Assembly (NCBI RefSeq): GCF_002105155.1
Contig: NW_019029012.1
Coordinates: 62,001-126,000, forward strand
Length of the DNA: 64,000 bases
Origin: Lobosporangium transversale
Taxonomy: Eukaryota > Mortierellomycota > Mortierellomycetes > Mortierellales > Mortierellaceae
Direction of reading: 5' to 3'
Below are positions 22,983-35,200 of this stretch, in pieces. How positions within the stretch are numbered: position 1 is the stretch's first letter; each line of letters opens with the position of its first letter. The notes under the pieces were generated by a model. It was not told the origin of the DNA. It was given only the letters and a program-made list of their open reading frames with translations, and searched no databases. Position numbers and translations under genes: made by a program.

Positions 22983-23136
22983 TTCTCTCCCTCTCTCTAT
23001 CTTTTTTTTTTTTTTTTATTGTCTAAACTATTAGATCTGAGGCGGCAATAGTTTCTAGATAAAAAAAATAAAATTAAAAATAAAGAACGTAGACTACACA
23101 AACTACATAGCACATCTCTCTTTCTCTCTTTCTCTC

Positions 23137-23168
<32 letters not shown>

Positions 23169-23588
23169 AATCACAGGTAAAGAATGATTGTCCCCAAATA
23201 ATTCTGCTCTAATACGAAATTTAAAGCATCCTTATCGAGAGAGCAGGATGCCGTTGGACATATGAAAGTCTAAGCTTCTCCACGAGCTTCATCAGTCTAA
23301 AAAATGGACTTTGAGATGTCTAATGGGGCCTCAAATACTCTATTCAATATCATAACGCATGGCATGTCATGATGATTTCGGATATCGAAATCATGAAGTC
23401 TGCAAGGTGTAGGAACGGCATTGAATCTCTGTGCTGTCTTTGGAAAGGGATCCATGAAGTCAGTCATTTATTTAATTCACATTACTAGGGTATTTTTACT
23501 TAGTTTCTTCAGCCTTATTTCCGTTAAACAATGTTGAGCACTCCCGACAGCATCAAGGCTGCTTGATTATCCACCAAGACGTCTCTCA
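22281..23588. repeat. Segmental duplication, copy 1 (carrier 3' end and spacer)
   Basis: DNA from the last carrier intron through the spacer to the 3' end of LRR1 is recognisable again at about 38575-39499. Shared landmarks include the carrier exon sequences with their intron, GACATCAAAGCTTTTTGACATGAT-like intron sequence, and CAGTCATTTATTTAATTCAC near the LRR 3' end. This copy carries extra CT repeats (about 22938-22981) and A/T tracts. Confidence 0.85.
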
Positions 23589-26500
23589 TTAAGCGAGACT
23601 CAAATTCGGATTGACCTTGTGTACTTCTGACAGTGCCTGAGCTCCTTTATTCCCAATCGAGTTCTGACTCAAGTCCATGGTGGTCAAAACCTCGTTAACC
23701 TTGAGTGCCTCAGATAGTGCAAGGACTCCTTCATCTCCAATTGAGTTGCCCCACAGGTATAAATTGGTCAAATTCCTATTGATCTTGAGCGCCTCTGACA
23801 GTCCCCGAGCTCCCTCATCTCTAATTAGGTTCTTTCCCAACCTCAGAGTGGTCAACGTCATATTGGCCTTGAGTGCCATCGACAGTCCCTGAGCTCCTTC
23901 GGCCCCAATCAAGTTGTCGTTCAAGTTTATAGTGGTCAAAGCCTTGTTAACCTTGAGTGCCTCTGAAATTGCAAGAGCCCCTTTATTCCCGATCGAGTTC
24001 TGACTCAAGTCCATAGTGGACAAAGCCGCATTGGTTTTTAGTGCCTCAGACAGTACAAGGGCTCCTTCATCTCCGATTGAGTTGAGCAACAAGTACAAAG
24101 TGGTCAAAGTTGTGTTGACCTTGAGTGCTTCTGATAGTCTCCGAGCCCCTTCAACCCCGATTAAGTTATTTCCCAACTTCAAAGTGGTTAAAGACGTATT
24201 GATCTTGAGCGCCTCTGACAGAGCAAGAGCTCCTTTGGCCTTAACTGAGTTGCCCATCAAGCTCATAGTGGTCAAAGCCTTGTTAGCCTTGAGACCTTCT
24301 GAAAGTGCAAGAGCTCCATTGTCCCCAATTGAATTGCCCTCCAAATCCAAAGCGGTTAACGCCGTGTTAGTCTTGAGCCCTTCTGATAGGACAGAGGCCC
24401 CTTTATCCCCAATTGAGTTGCGCCACAAGTACAAACTGTTTAATGTCGTGTTGATCTTGAGTGCTCCTGCAAGTGCAAGGGCTCCATCATCCCCAACTGA
24501 GTTGCCTTCCAAGTCCAAAGTAGTTAAAGCCGCATTAGTCTTGAGCGCCTCTGACAGGGCAAGGACTCCTTTATCCCCAATTGAGTTGCTCATCAACTTC
24601 ATAGTGGTCAAAGTTGCGTTGGTCTTGAGTGCCTCTGCCAGTGCTTGAGCTCCTTCGTTCATAATTGAATTACCCTCCAAGTCAAGAGTGGTTAAAGTGT
24701 TGTTGGCCTTGAGTGCCTCTGACAATGCCAGTGTCCCCTCTCTTCCTAATGAGTTACTCGCCAATTTCATAGAGGTCAAAGCTCTGTTGACCTTGAGTGC
24801 CTCTGACAGCGCAATAGCTCCTTCTTTTCCAATTGAGTTGCCCTCCAAGTCCAAAAAGGTTAAAGCGGTATTAACCTTGAGCGCTTCTGATAGTGCAAGA
24901 GCCCCTTCTTTCCCAATCATATTGCCCTTCAGTCTCAGAGTGGTCAAAATCGTATTGACCTTAAGTGCCTCTGACAGCACCCGAGCTCCTTCCTTCCTAA
25001 TTGAGTTGTCTTCCAAGCCCAAGGCGATCAAAGTCGTGTTGGTCTTGAGTGCATTTGCAAGATCCTGAAATACATTGGCTTCGATCTTTCGAGGTCTCAT
25101 CTCCATGGTTAACTTGTGTGGGTATGACAGTCTTTTAGGTTGTAAACTGGAAAGCTTTACGAGCTCTGGAGATAGAATGATATGAATCTTCTTCGTATTG
25201 CCCAGTTCCATGATGTGAACAACTCCTTCATACCGCAGGAATGCTTTGACTACTGTAAAGAACTTGTTGATACTTTGTCGAAGCTGCCCAAGTTTCAGTC
25301 GAAGAATCGATACAGTTGACTTCTTTAGTGCATTCCCAAATGCTTCAAGATCTGCCTCGGTCCAGTCCCAGTTGAATGTGATATCCAGTTCATAAACACG
25401 TCCTGCATTAGCCAGAGCATCGAAGAATCCTTTAGATTTCTCTTTTGATTTCAATGTGATAGTGGCTTTAGCAACTTGCGGGTCATAATTGCCGCCACTT
25501 AGTTTGACTGCATCCACAAACACCCTCTGTTCTCTTTCCTTATACGTCAAGCGACAGTGTTCGAAACAAACCCATTTGACATAGCCTGTTTTCGTTATGG
25601 TTTTGTACAAGTTGCCATATTGCTTTTCTTTACCATCGATTCGAAGGAATGTGCTCAGCTGTTGGAGATCCGCTACTTCAAGTGCCTCATAGCCATCGAC
25701 TGTGTTGATGCTGCTCAAGACTGGATCATCCTTAGAGAGCGCTTCCATATAGTCGATTGAGTAATCAATAGCATCGATCAGAGAAGACGAGGATGTTGAC
25801 AACTTGAGCCACTGTAAAAGGACGAGCATGTGCTTTCCGTACTTGCGGAAGAATTCCGTGCTGCTTCTGATCTCATATCCTTCATGTTCAGTAATATGCA
25901 CCTGGTTCTGACCGCTCTGACTTGTCTGGACGGTACGATCCCCATCTTCACACAGAAAATGGAGGCGGAACTGGTTACTCAATAGATTCTTTGCGTTCCA
26001 CTCTGTGCGGCTATCAGGTAAAATTACAAATAGTCGAGGGATTTGATACTCTTGTAGATCAATGTTCTGGGTAAAGATAGCATTAGCGTGTTCTTGAAGA
26101 GCGACAAGTCTGTCGAGGACTGAATGTTCCAAATTTTTAAGCTTCGGTTGCACCTCGAGTTGCGGTTCAAGTACCCCGCCCGGTTTGAGCAGCCCGTCCT
26201 TTTCTTTAGGCCTCAATTTCAGGTTAAGTATCTCGCTATCCTTCCTTATGAGTCCTCCTTGTATTTTGATCATTTCATCTTGCAGTTTAAGTATCCTTTC
26301 ATCCTTCTTTTTGATCTCTAGGAACAACTCTACAATCTGCTCAACGTTAGGGTCGTCAGGGTGGATCTCCTCAACTTGCGTATTATTGTGAATCGATAAA
26401 AGACGATTCTGAGAGGCTAAATCCGCCGACTCTTCCGGTGTAGGCAGCTGACTAGCGGTGTTGTTATTGCCGTTGCTATCGCTGTTGCTGTTGCTGTTGC

Positions 26501-26913
26501 CGGGCTGCAGCACTTTTGTGACAATATCCAGGACCTTGTCAGGGTAGAATCCTATGCGCAGAGGCTCGATTCTAATAGAGCATAGTAGTATAAAAAAATA
26601 AAAAAAATAAAAAAAATAAAAAAAATAAAAATAAAAAAGCTATCAAACTGGATTCCTCATTGTCTTTCTAGGGCAATTAATAAGACGCGTTATGATCAAT
26701 AAAGTACCTGTTGCCATCAGCGTCTACAAGGAAAGGGATGGGAAGCCCATCCAATTTGAACAGCAGTGCATCCGGAAACGCGTCTCGAACCTCTTGCACA
26801 CTCACATAGCATGGCGAGCTACTGACATTGTCGGTGGAGACGAGAGTGGTTTTGACACGAACTTTTTCAATGATGTTGCCCTTTCGAAATCTTTGGTATT
26901 GATGTTCGCTCAT
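23589..26913 (-). CDS. LRR1: RNI-type leucine-rich-repeat protein with conserved N-terminal module
   Basis: Two exons (26708-26913; 23589-26571) encode 1062 residues. Exon 1 (206 bp) gives the module MSEHQYQRFRKGNIIEKV... FPDALLFKLDGLPIPFLVD. Exon 2 starts RIEPLRIGFYPDKVLDIV, then an Asn/Ser stretch and a charged coiled-coil-like segment (IKKKDERILKLQDEMIKIQG). A central module follows (PRLFVILPDSRTEWNAKNLL, HEGYEIRSSTEFFRKYGKHM, YELDITFNWDWTEADLEAF), then 17 LRRs of about 28 residues with consensus LTTLDLEGNSIGDEGALALS. No nucleotide-binding motif is seen. The protein lacks signal peptide and membrane helices, so it should be intracellular. Repeats of this type form a ligand-binding horseshoe; the ligand is unknown. 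The neighbouring LRR2 is a tandem paralogue. Confidence 0.85.
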
Positions 26914-28378
26914 TTCGGTGGTAATTCAAGGGATTCAAGGGATGATGACAGGATGAAGAATTTTTAACCAGGGGTACAGTCAGCCTTTTTTTTTTTTTTT
27001 TTTTTTTTTTTTCACTTGCTGAGGTAAGAAATATGCCTGTTAGTTTGCATGTGCCCTCTTCAAACCCCTTTTCCTTGACTCCTGCACCGCACTTGATTTG
27101 ATGAGCTTGCTGCATTCACTTATTCAACAATTGCTTGATCGAATGAGTTTACTTTCTTTCAAGAGAACTGCTTGTCAATAAAATATGGAGATATGGTTAA
27201 AGCTGTTGAAAAGTAGGCCTTGGTTATTGACGTCGTATCAGCATGCTACCGCTCTCTCTTGGAAGATTTCAAGGATGTAGATTTTGAACCCATAGACCAA
27301 ACTGAGCTTCAGGACTCTTCCTTTCTGTCTTCTCGACCACGCTCGATCTCGTCGACAACATAGCTTGTTTTCCTCCCTAGCAGAGACAGTGGGACTAATT
27401 TCGTTTATCTGTTCAGAATAGTTTCTGGATGTTTATGGAATTTGGTCAAAAGATCTTTCTAGTGAACTTGAAATCGATCAAGACACGACAACTGCTTTAA
27501 GAACGACGTCTTGAAGGCATTTCTTAATCCCAACCAGCGTACCAGACTTATCATTGGTTTGCTCGGCTCGTCTCAAGTTGGCAGTTGTCATTGAGTGATT
27601 CAATGTACCCAATGTAAAGAGTAGCAGCTGGATGCTTTGTGTCTCCCGTCATCTTGGCATCAAGAAATACTGTTGTGGTATTCATTTTTATTGACAATTC
27701 AGCTATGAATTGTGTTCAGTATCATAAAACAATAAACTTGTGCTGGATAAAAGCTGTCAGATAATTTATGCACTTTTAAATGCATCCATACCACTGCCCG
27801 CCGATGTCACCACATCCTCCGTTTTGTGCTTTGGCGCAGTCGTGAGAATGTAGCTGAATCGAAACGCCAGCTATTGTATCAGGATTTACCTTTTGCTACT
27901 TGGACATGAGCTGTGCACATGTTCTGGATGATGAAAGGGGCCACAAGTAAGCGCCATTACTGCCTTTACCTCCTTCACCGCCTTTACTTTGTGCAATTTA
28001 AAGATCACACATGGTTGATCATTACTAAATACTCTGCATTGGCCTTTATTGACTATGAAAAATGGGATACTATATAATTAATAAGGATGAGCTTTTCACT
28101 ACGCTGGGATGTTCGTAGGATCAAAAAGTAACCTCGCAATGAACGCTTGACTGTTGCAACGTTATTCATTTAGAAGGGCTATTTTTCCTTAGCTATTCTA
28201 ACACCATTTCATGATTTAATCAATCATATCAATTAAACTAATTAAATAACAACAACAGTTCATAGTCAGCCAGGCGACACTGAACGCCTCTCCCCCTCCC
28301 TGAGGAGCGCCAAAGCTCGATCAAAGTGTCTCTCATTTATTGAAGTCTAAACCGCATTAGTCTTGCGTCAGGGCTCAT
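26914..28378. other. Spacer with a degraded coding remnant near 27190-27365
   Basis: A T tract lies at about 26981-27012. On the plus strand, 27190-27365 reads as protein-like sequence interrupted by stops (VIDVVSACYRSLLEDFKDVD, then QDSSFLSSRPRSIS), followed by further interrupted blocks to about 27640. This looks like a decayed gene of unknown family. Nothing recognisable lies between 27700 and 28378. Confidence 0.35.
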
Positions 28379-30520
28379 TCATTCCTCAAACAAGTCCAAA
28401 CTGGTCAAAATGATGTTGGTCTTGAGTACCTCTAGCAGCATGAAAGCTCCTTCATCCCCAATCGGGTTGCCCTTCAAGTACAAAGTGGTCAAACTTATAT
28501 TAGCCTTGAGTGCTTGTGATAGTGCAAGAGCCCCTTTATCCTCAATTGAATTGTTGTACAAGTCTAAAATGGTCAAAGTTCTATTGGTCTTGAGTGCCCC
28601 TGCTAGTGCAAGAGCTCCTTTATCTCCAATTGAGTTTTTCTTCAAGCCCATAGTGGTCAAAGTCGCATTAACCTTGAGTGCTTCTGACAGCGCAAGAGCT
28701 CCTCCATCCCCAATCGAGTTGTCCGTCAATTTCATGGTGGTCAAAGTTGTGTTGACTTTGAGCGCCTCTGCCAGTACCAAAGCTCCTTCGTTCATAATTG
28801 AATTACTCTCCAAGTCCAGAGTGGTTAAAGTGCTGTTGGTCTTGAGTGCCTCTGACAGCACCCGAGCCCCTTCCTTTCCAATTGAGTTGCCCTCCAGGTT
28901 CAAGATAGTCAAAACGGTGTTGGTCTTGAGTGAATGCGCAAGTTCTTTAAAATCATTAGGCCCAATTTTTCGAGGTTTCATCTCAATGGTTAGCTTATGA
29001 AGACGTGGCGATATTTTGGGATGTAGGTTGGAAAGTTTTATGAGCTCTGGGGATAAAACAAGATGGATCGCCTTCATACTGCTTAGTTCTATGATGCGAG
29101 CAAGTATTTCATATCGCGTGGATGTTTTGGATAATGGCCAGTTAATGCCTTCTTGAAACCGTCCAAGTTCAAGTCGAAGAATCGATACGCTTGACTTCTT
29201 TAGTATATCCTCAAATGTTTCAAGGTCAGCCTTGGTCCAGTCCCAGTTGAATGTGATATCCAGTTCATAAACACCTCTTGTCTTGCCCAGAGCGGCGAAG
29301 AATTCTTTAGCTCTATTTCTTGACTTCAATGTGATAACCACTTTACCAAGGTACGAATCACATTTGCCGCCATCCATCTTCACTGTATTTTCTAAGGCTC
29401 TCTGTTCTTTTTCATTATACATGGCGTGATAGTGGTCGAGACAAACCCATTTGACATGCCCTGCTTCCGTCATGACTCTGTGCAAGTTGCCATGTTGCTG
29501 TTCTTTATCATTGATTTGAAGGAATGTGTTCAGCTGTCGGAGATCTGCTACTTCAAGTCCCTCATAGTCGTCGATTGAGTTGATATTTTTCAAGGTTGGA
29601 TATTCAACAGTCAGTGCCATCATATACTCGATTGAATGATTGATAGCATCGACCAGAGGAGTCGAGGACTTTTCTGACTTGAGCCACTGTAAAAGGATGA
29701 GTATGTACTTTCCGTACTTGTGGAAGAATTCCGTACTATTTTGGATCTCATATCCGTCACGCTGGACAACATGGATTTGGCTCTGGCTGCTCTTGCCTGC
29801 CTTTACGGTGTGATTCTCACCTTCACACAGGAAATGAAGGCGGAACTTGTTCCTCAAGATATTCATTGGATCCCACTTGGTGGTATCGACAGGCAAAACT
29901 ATAAATAACCGAGGGATTGAATACTCATGTAGCTCAAAGTTCTGGGCAAGAATAGCATTGGCGTGCTCTTGAAGGATAGCAAGTCTGTCGCGGGCTTGAT
30001 GCTGCAAAATAATTGTCTCCAATTGCAGTTTATATATCTCGTCGTCTTTCTCTTTGTCCTTCACCTGCAGTGAATACAACTCCCATTCCAGTTTAAGTAT
30101 TTCGTTGTCCTTCTCTTTGGCTTCCAATAATAGGTCTTTAATCTCTACATTTGTAATGATGTCCAGAACCTTGTCAGGATAGAAAGCACCGCGTGGAGGT
30201 TCGAATCTAGTTAATAAATAAATAAAAAAAAAAAAAAAAAAAAAAAAAAAGACGCGTCAAATTGAGTCCTCATTCTTCGGGAACAACTGATAAGCACTAT
30301 AATCAATAATATACCTCATGCCATCAGAATCAAAAAGGAATGGGATGGGAAACCCATCCAACTTAAACCACAATGCATCCGGAAACCAGTCTTGAACGTC
30401 TAGTAGATCCACATAATATGACGAACTGCTGGCATTACCGGCAGAGGTGGAAGTAGCTCTGACACAGACTTTTTCAATGATGCCGGCCTTTCGGAATTGT
30501 TGGTATTGATGCTTGCTCAT
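28379..30520 (-). CDS. LRR2: short member of the RNI-type LRR family
   Basis: Exons 30315-30520 (206 bp) and 28379-30206 encode 677 residues. The first exon matches LRR1 (MSKHQYQQFRKAGIIEKV, FPDALWFKLDGFPIPFL). Exon 2 begins RFEPPRGAFYPDKVLDI, followed by a charged coiled-coil-like region (KEKDNEILKLEWELYSLQ), the central module (PRLFIVLPVDTTKWDPMNIL, DGYEIQNSTEFFHKYGKY, YELDITFNWDWTKADLE) and only six to seven LRRs, the last ending DLFEE-stop. The single intron contains a run of about 27 A at 30222-30250. It is the closest companion of channel A, separated by 1.26 kb, on the same strand. Function is unknown; a sensing or scaffold role is inferred from architecture. Confidence 0.85.
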
Positions 30521-31782
30521 TTCAGTGGTAATTCAATGAATTCAATAGATGCAGTGGATTCAATCGATGATGAAAAGAAGAATTTAAACCAGGGGTACAT
30601 ACTCGGCCATATTTTTTGAGAATAAAATATGCACTCGAACGATGTATTGAGTACATTCACCCGTGCTACTCCTTATCCCACAATGATGGCTGAATTCCAC
30701 CCAACAGTATTATATAAGCCAGTAGAACTAGAAACTGAACTTGTTCAATCTTCCATCTGTATATATTTGTCCTCACTTACAAGATATTTCCGCCTTTGTC
30801 CCGCGCAGAAACGACGGGAGAATTTTGTTCTACTCTTAAGATAGGTTTGTTGATTTCTGCAATTGTCGAAAGGATCGAGTCAAAGAGAGCTTTTCGATGG
30901 ACTAAGAACTGAAAATGATTTGTGGCAATTGCTTCACTAACGACATTTCTTGTAAGCATAAACTTGTATCTGGAGAGAAGCTACTATACTTATATGCAAG
31001 CATCATTGTCTGTTGACATCGCCCACACTCTCTGGTTTGCTCTTTGATGCGACTGCGAGGGATCAAAATATCGATTATTGATCGCATATGCCGCACAGAC
31101 ATGAGGTAAAGGAATAGCTAATATGATGAGTGGAATGCTTATAGCTCTTTTTAATGATGGCGAACACATTCTGTTCGTGACCAGGCTTTTTTAGGTGAGG
31201 CCGTCGAGGAGAAACCACGCTCCTGCAAAAGCCTTCCGTCTCATCTGTCCTGTCTCCATTATCAGGATTGGTTGGGTAAGGTCGTTCGTTTTTTTTTTCT
31301 TCTGCCATTAAAGGTAAATATCATTCACCTAAAAAAAAGATTAGGATTGCGCGAAAGAGCAATCAGCCTCAATCTGTTTCTCCTCACATAATACATTCCA
31401 AAAGCTTCTTTATCAAAGGCTTTAATGTTTCATGCTGATTGAATATGAGCTGCTGGTCCAGGTCATTCATAATTCCTCCCCATTTTGGCTGGATACATTT
31501 GCATAAAAGGCGCTCATAGCGGTTTTCCAAGTGGATATCGATAAAAAGGAAAGGAGCTCTGTTGAAACTACATCATTGGTCGGGTTATATAAATATATAT
31601 AGAGGAATATTTCATGGTAACCGGGCACAAGGGCCAAGAATATCATTGCAGTAACCTCCTCCCTTTATCATGAGCATCTATGCCCGGTTCTAATCTTTTC
31701 TTAATGGTGCATTGCTCTTGTATAGTTGAACTGCAATCAGTAAAGAGGCGGAAATGGAGATTCGAATCACATTAATTTATTA
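30521..31782. other. Spacer between LRR2 and channel A
   Basis: It contains no recognised gene. A 77-residue minus-strand frame at 31075-31308 (MAEEKKNERPYP...) lacks support. The last ~170 bp resemble the 3' flank of channel B (51720-51956), so this part belongs to the duplicated channel unit. Confidence 0.4.
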
Positions 31783-32182
31783 TTATCTAGTATTTTGAAG
31801 CAACAGTTTCTTGAGTTCCTGAATATGCGTATCTTGCTTCGCCTGCTGCTCCTGCAGCTGCTTCTGCAATTGTTCCACGCGGGCATCCACATTAGTTATA
31901 TATTTTCCCGTTTCCTTATTGATTTCAGCATCCAATTTTGCTTGATAAGCTTTCATCTGCTGCGTAGTCGCCGTGAAATAGATTTCCCTTGGGAAGCAAT
32001 CGTACGTCTCACGGTAACCAGGAATATGATATGACATATTTTCAGCCGCCTCAATATATCGCAGACGTGATTCAATCCATGTCAATCTCCATCCATCATC
32101 ACCCTTTGTGAATGCCACATTGATAAGTGCTAAATAAGAGGCACAACTACCAATATTAATATATATATATATATATATATAT

Positions 32183-32225
<43 letters not shown>

Positions 32226-35200
32226 GAGTAATTGCGCCACATAATACGTACCAATAAGTACATTCAGCATCAAGATAACTGTAAAGAAAAAGAATATCAT
32301 CATCATGATATGGAAAGCCCAGTCTTGAGAAGAAAACTTTGGATCAACAGGGTCATAACGACCGCCCTACATTATCAAACAAATAATGTGGTCATTTCGT
32401 GAGATAGTGGATTCTAATATGTGAATATATATAATTAAATGAAATAACTTACCATCATGAAGTACGTTGCTGATAGTGCCCCGAAGAAATGCAAAGGTAA
32501 ATATCCTTCATCTTCTATTCGCTCACATCCGCTTGTCGGACAGGCATGAAGCAGATGTAATATCCCAATTGTGAATGCAATGACCCCTGTTGCAAAGATC
32601 ACGAAAAAGACTTGGATCTCCTTAGTAGCATGCTGGATAATTGTCACATATTTGCACACCATCTCGTTGACTCTGAGCTCAAAGAGCTATTTAGAAAAAT
32701 AGAAGTAATAAGATAAGAAAAAGAAAAGAATATTTAAGGAACCTGTGTTCACCCGTCAAAAGTACGAAGAGTAAGACCGTCATCATACAGCTGCTTAAAA
32801 AAAAAAGAAAAGAAGGCAAGAAAGAGACGAGAAGCTTAATACATACCATGTGCAGAAACACAACCAGGACGCTGAAGCTCACGAGCCTGGTATTTCCAAA
32901 TTGATCGCTATTGAAGATGACAATCAATTGATGGATACCGGCAGCCATAGGTATTAAAAACGCGAACATGTCAAGCAGGTTATACAGTGACCTAGATACC
33001 AAGAGTATTGAATGAAAGCGATGTTAGAACCTAAATAGTCCTCAGTAGTAAACGTTTTGAACATTGAAATCGATGACTAATTGGCAGAAATACCCATTCT
33101 CGTCTTACTCTTTGTATTTTTCCCAATTCTGATATGCTTGCAAGGCTTCAAGCCATATGAAAATGGCAGACATGACGATAATAGCACTAAATAACCCAAT
33201 AAAGGGAGTACGGTCCTCGCCGGTATAATACACTTGCATGAAAGCAACCACAAGGACCAGAATATAATAAATGCATTGAAATGCGAATCTGCCAAGCCAA
33301 TAAGAGAACCCAATCGTATTCCTGTTTACATGTCGCGACATGGACAAAGTACTTCGTCAATAAGCATTAAGGACAATAGTAACAACGTAAGGAGAAAAAA
33401 AAAAGAAAGCAAAAAAAGAGGTCATTGTTGATTGCCTTACCATTTATATGCGACCAAGGCAGCAATGGCTGGGTTATCAAAAAAATCCAGATTAAAGTTG
33501 TAGCATTGGACGTACAACTGGTTCCTGGGATTCAACTTGAAAAGAAACATGTAGAACATTGACTTCCACCATGTCGTCTTAGATACTATTGCAGTTGATT
33601 TGATCCGCTCTTCAAGAGACAGTATTTTCTTATCCAAGCCGCCATGGTCAGTTCTCTCCTCGACATTATTTTTGTCTTCGGGATAGAACCACAATGCATC
33701 AAAAGAAGCCATGAACAATGGATGTGTAAACAGGTCATTTTTGGGATCCCGTTGCTTGGCCACTACATGTAGTTGCATAATCGGATCCGGCATTTTAGGC
33801 AGTGGCAATGATAGTGGCTCCCAGAATTTGAATCGAAACCTTGGTGGGTAGGCAAGTTTGTGGTTATCGATAATATAAGGCCGCTCCTTAACTGGAATGT
33901 ATGCTATTTGCTCAATACAATCAAACGCTTGCTCTGGAAACATGGTCATAACTTGCTTCAGCGACCCAAATATGGGGGTCAAAAACGAGAGATTACAAGA
34001 ATTGCTGGCATGACTGATGCAGTAATCCATAATCACTTTAGCAACACCAATGACCGCAGGCTGTTTCTCTGCAATCTGAAAAACCTTTTTAAGGGGATCA
34101 TTGAGTTTATGAGCAGCGATGGCCTTCGAGTCCGGGATCCAAGTGATCTTTGTTGGAGGCAATAAAGCCTTCATGATCTGCTCCAAAAAATTTCGATTTG
34201 CATATGTCCAGGCTTCACATAATGTGAAAATGCAGGAGACCGGATTCTGCGAAGATGGCCGAACAAGGGTCTCCAGATATTGGATAACAGCCGCCTGACA
34301 CACTAAGTTACCACCGACATACATGTCTATGGCGCCGCAGATGCCTTGAGATATCCGATTCCTTTCTAGGGTACCGGAATTGTCCACAGGAGGGTAAACG
34401 AGCTTCATGACTTTATAACCATCATAATTTTTTGATGTTTTCAATGAATGCTTGGACTCTTCACCCTTTCTCTTAGGAAAAAGCTTTAAAGCAAACTGCA
34501 TCCCATCTTCGGTAGCCGTGGCACTAGTGATTCTGTAGATAGGAAGGTCGGTAGAGTGCTTCCGACAATCCTCTGCCTGCAATGCCCACACAAGCTCTAA
34601 TTTTGCAAGCTCCGATGAATTCGACTCGCCCTCTGCAAGCAACTTCCACATTTGCATATATCGGCCTGTCACCAGCACAATTCGCGAGGCTTTTGGCAGA
34701 AATATGCAGGAGTGGTCTATATGTGAAGGTCCTAGCAGTATTTTCAAACTCATTCCTTTTTTCTTAGTAATGACTGAATCTGAAGGCGAGGATGAGAAGG
34801 ATACAGGAGGATGGTGTTGTCGTTCTGGTGCCAGGTTGATACGAGTAATGTTGACGGTAGTCAGCGCATCACTAGTCCCTTCAGTGTAGGGGGTCAAAAT
34901 GAATTCGACATCAGAAGTCAATATGAATCTAAGCCTGTGTTTGCGGATAATTTGATTGAACGCTACCCTTTCCAAATCTTTCTCTCTAAATTTGCTATCA
35001 GGTAAGGGGATAGTACCAATATCCAGCTTAGTGATGTTCATTATAGGTCCCTATTAACATGCAGAAAAGATGTAAAGAAGTGGTGAGGAAGGACTGCTGT
35101 AAGTTATATAATGGCACATACACCCATCAACATCCTATTCGGTCATAGAAGTTGGTTAACTCATTCTCACCTCTCGATAGCCATAAACCTGACCCTTCAG

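Noticed and set aside
31075..31308. 77-residue minus-strand frame starting MAEEKKNERPYP
   Set aside because: Composition is mixed, but it has no recognisable domain, no paralogue at the channel B locus and no splice partner.
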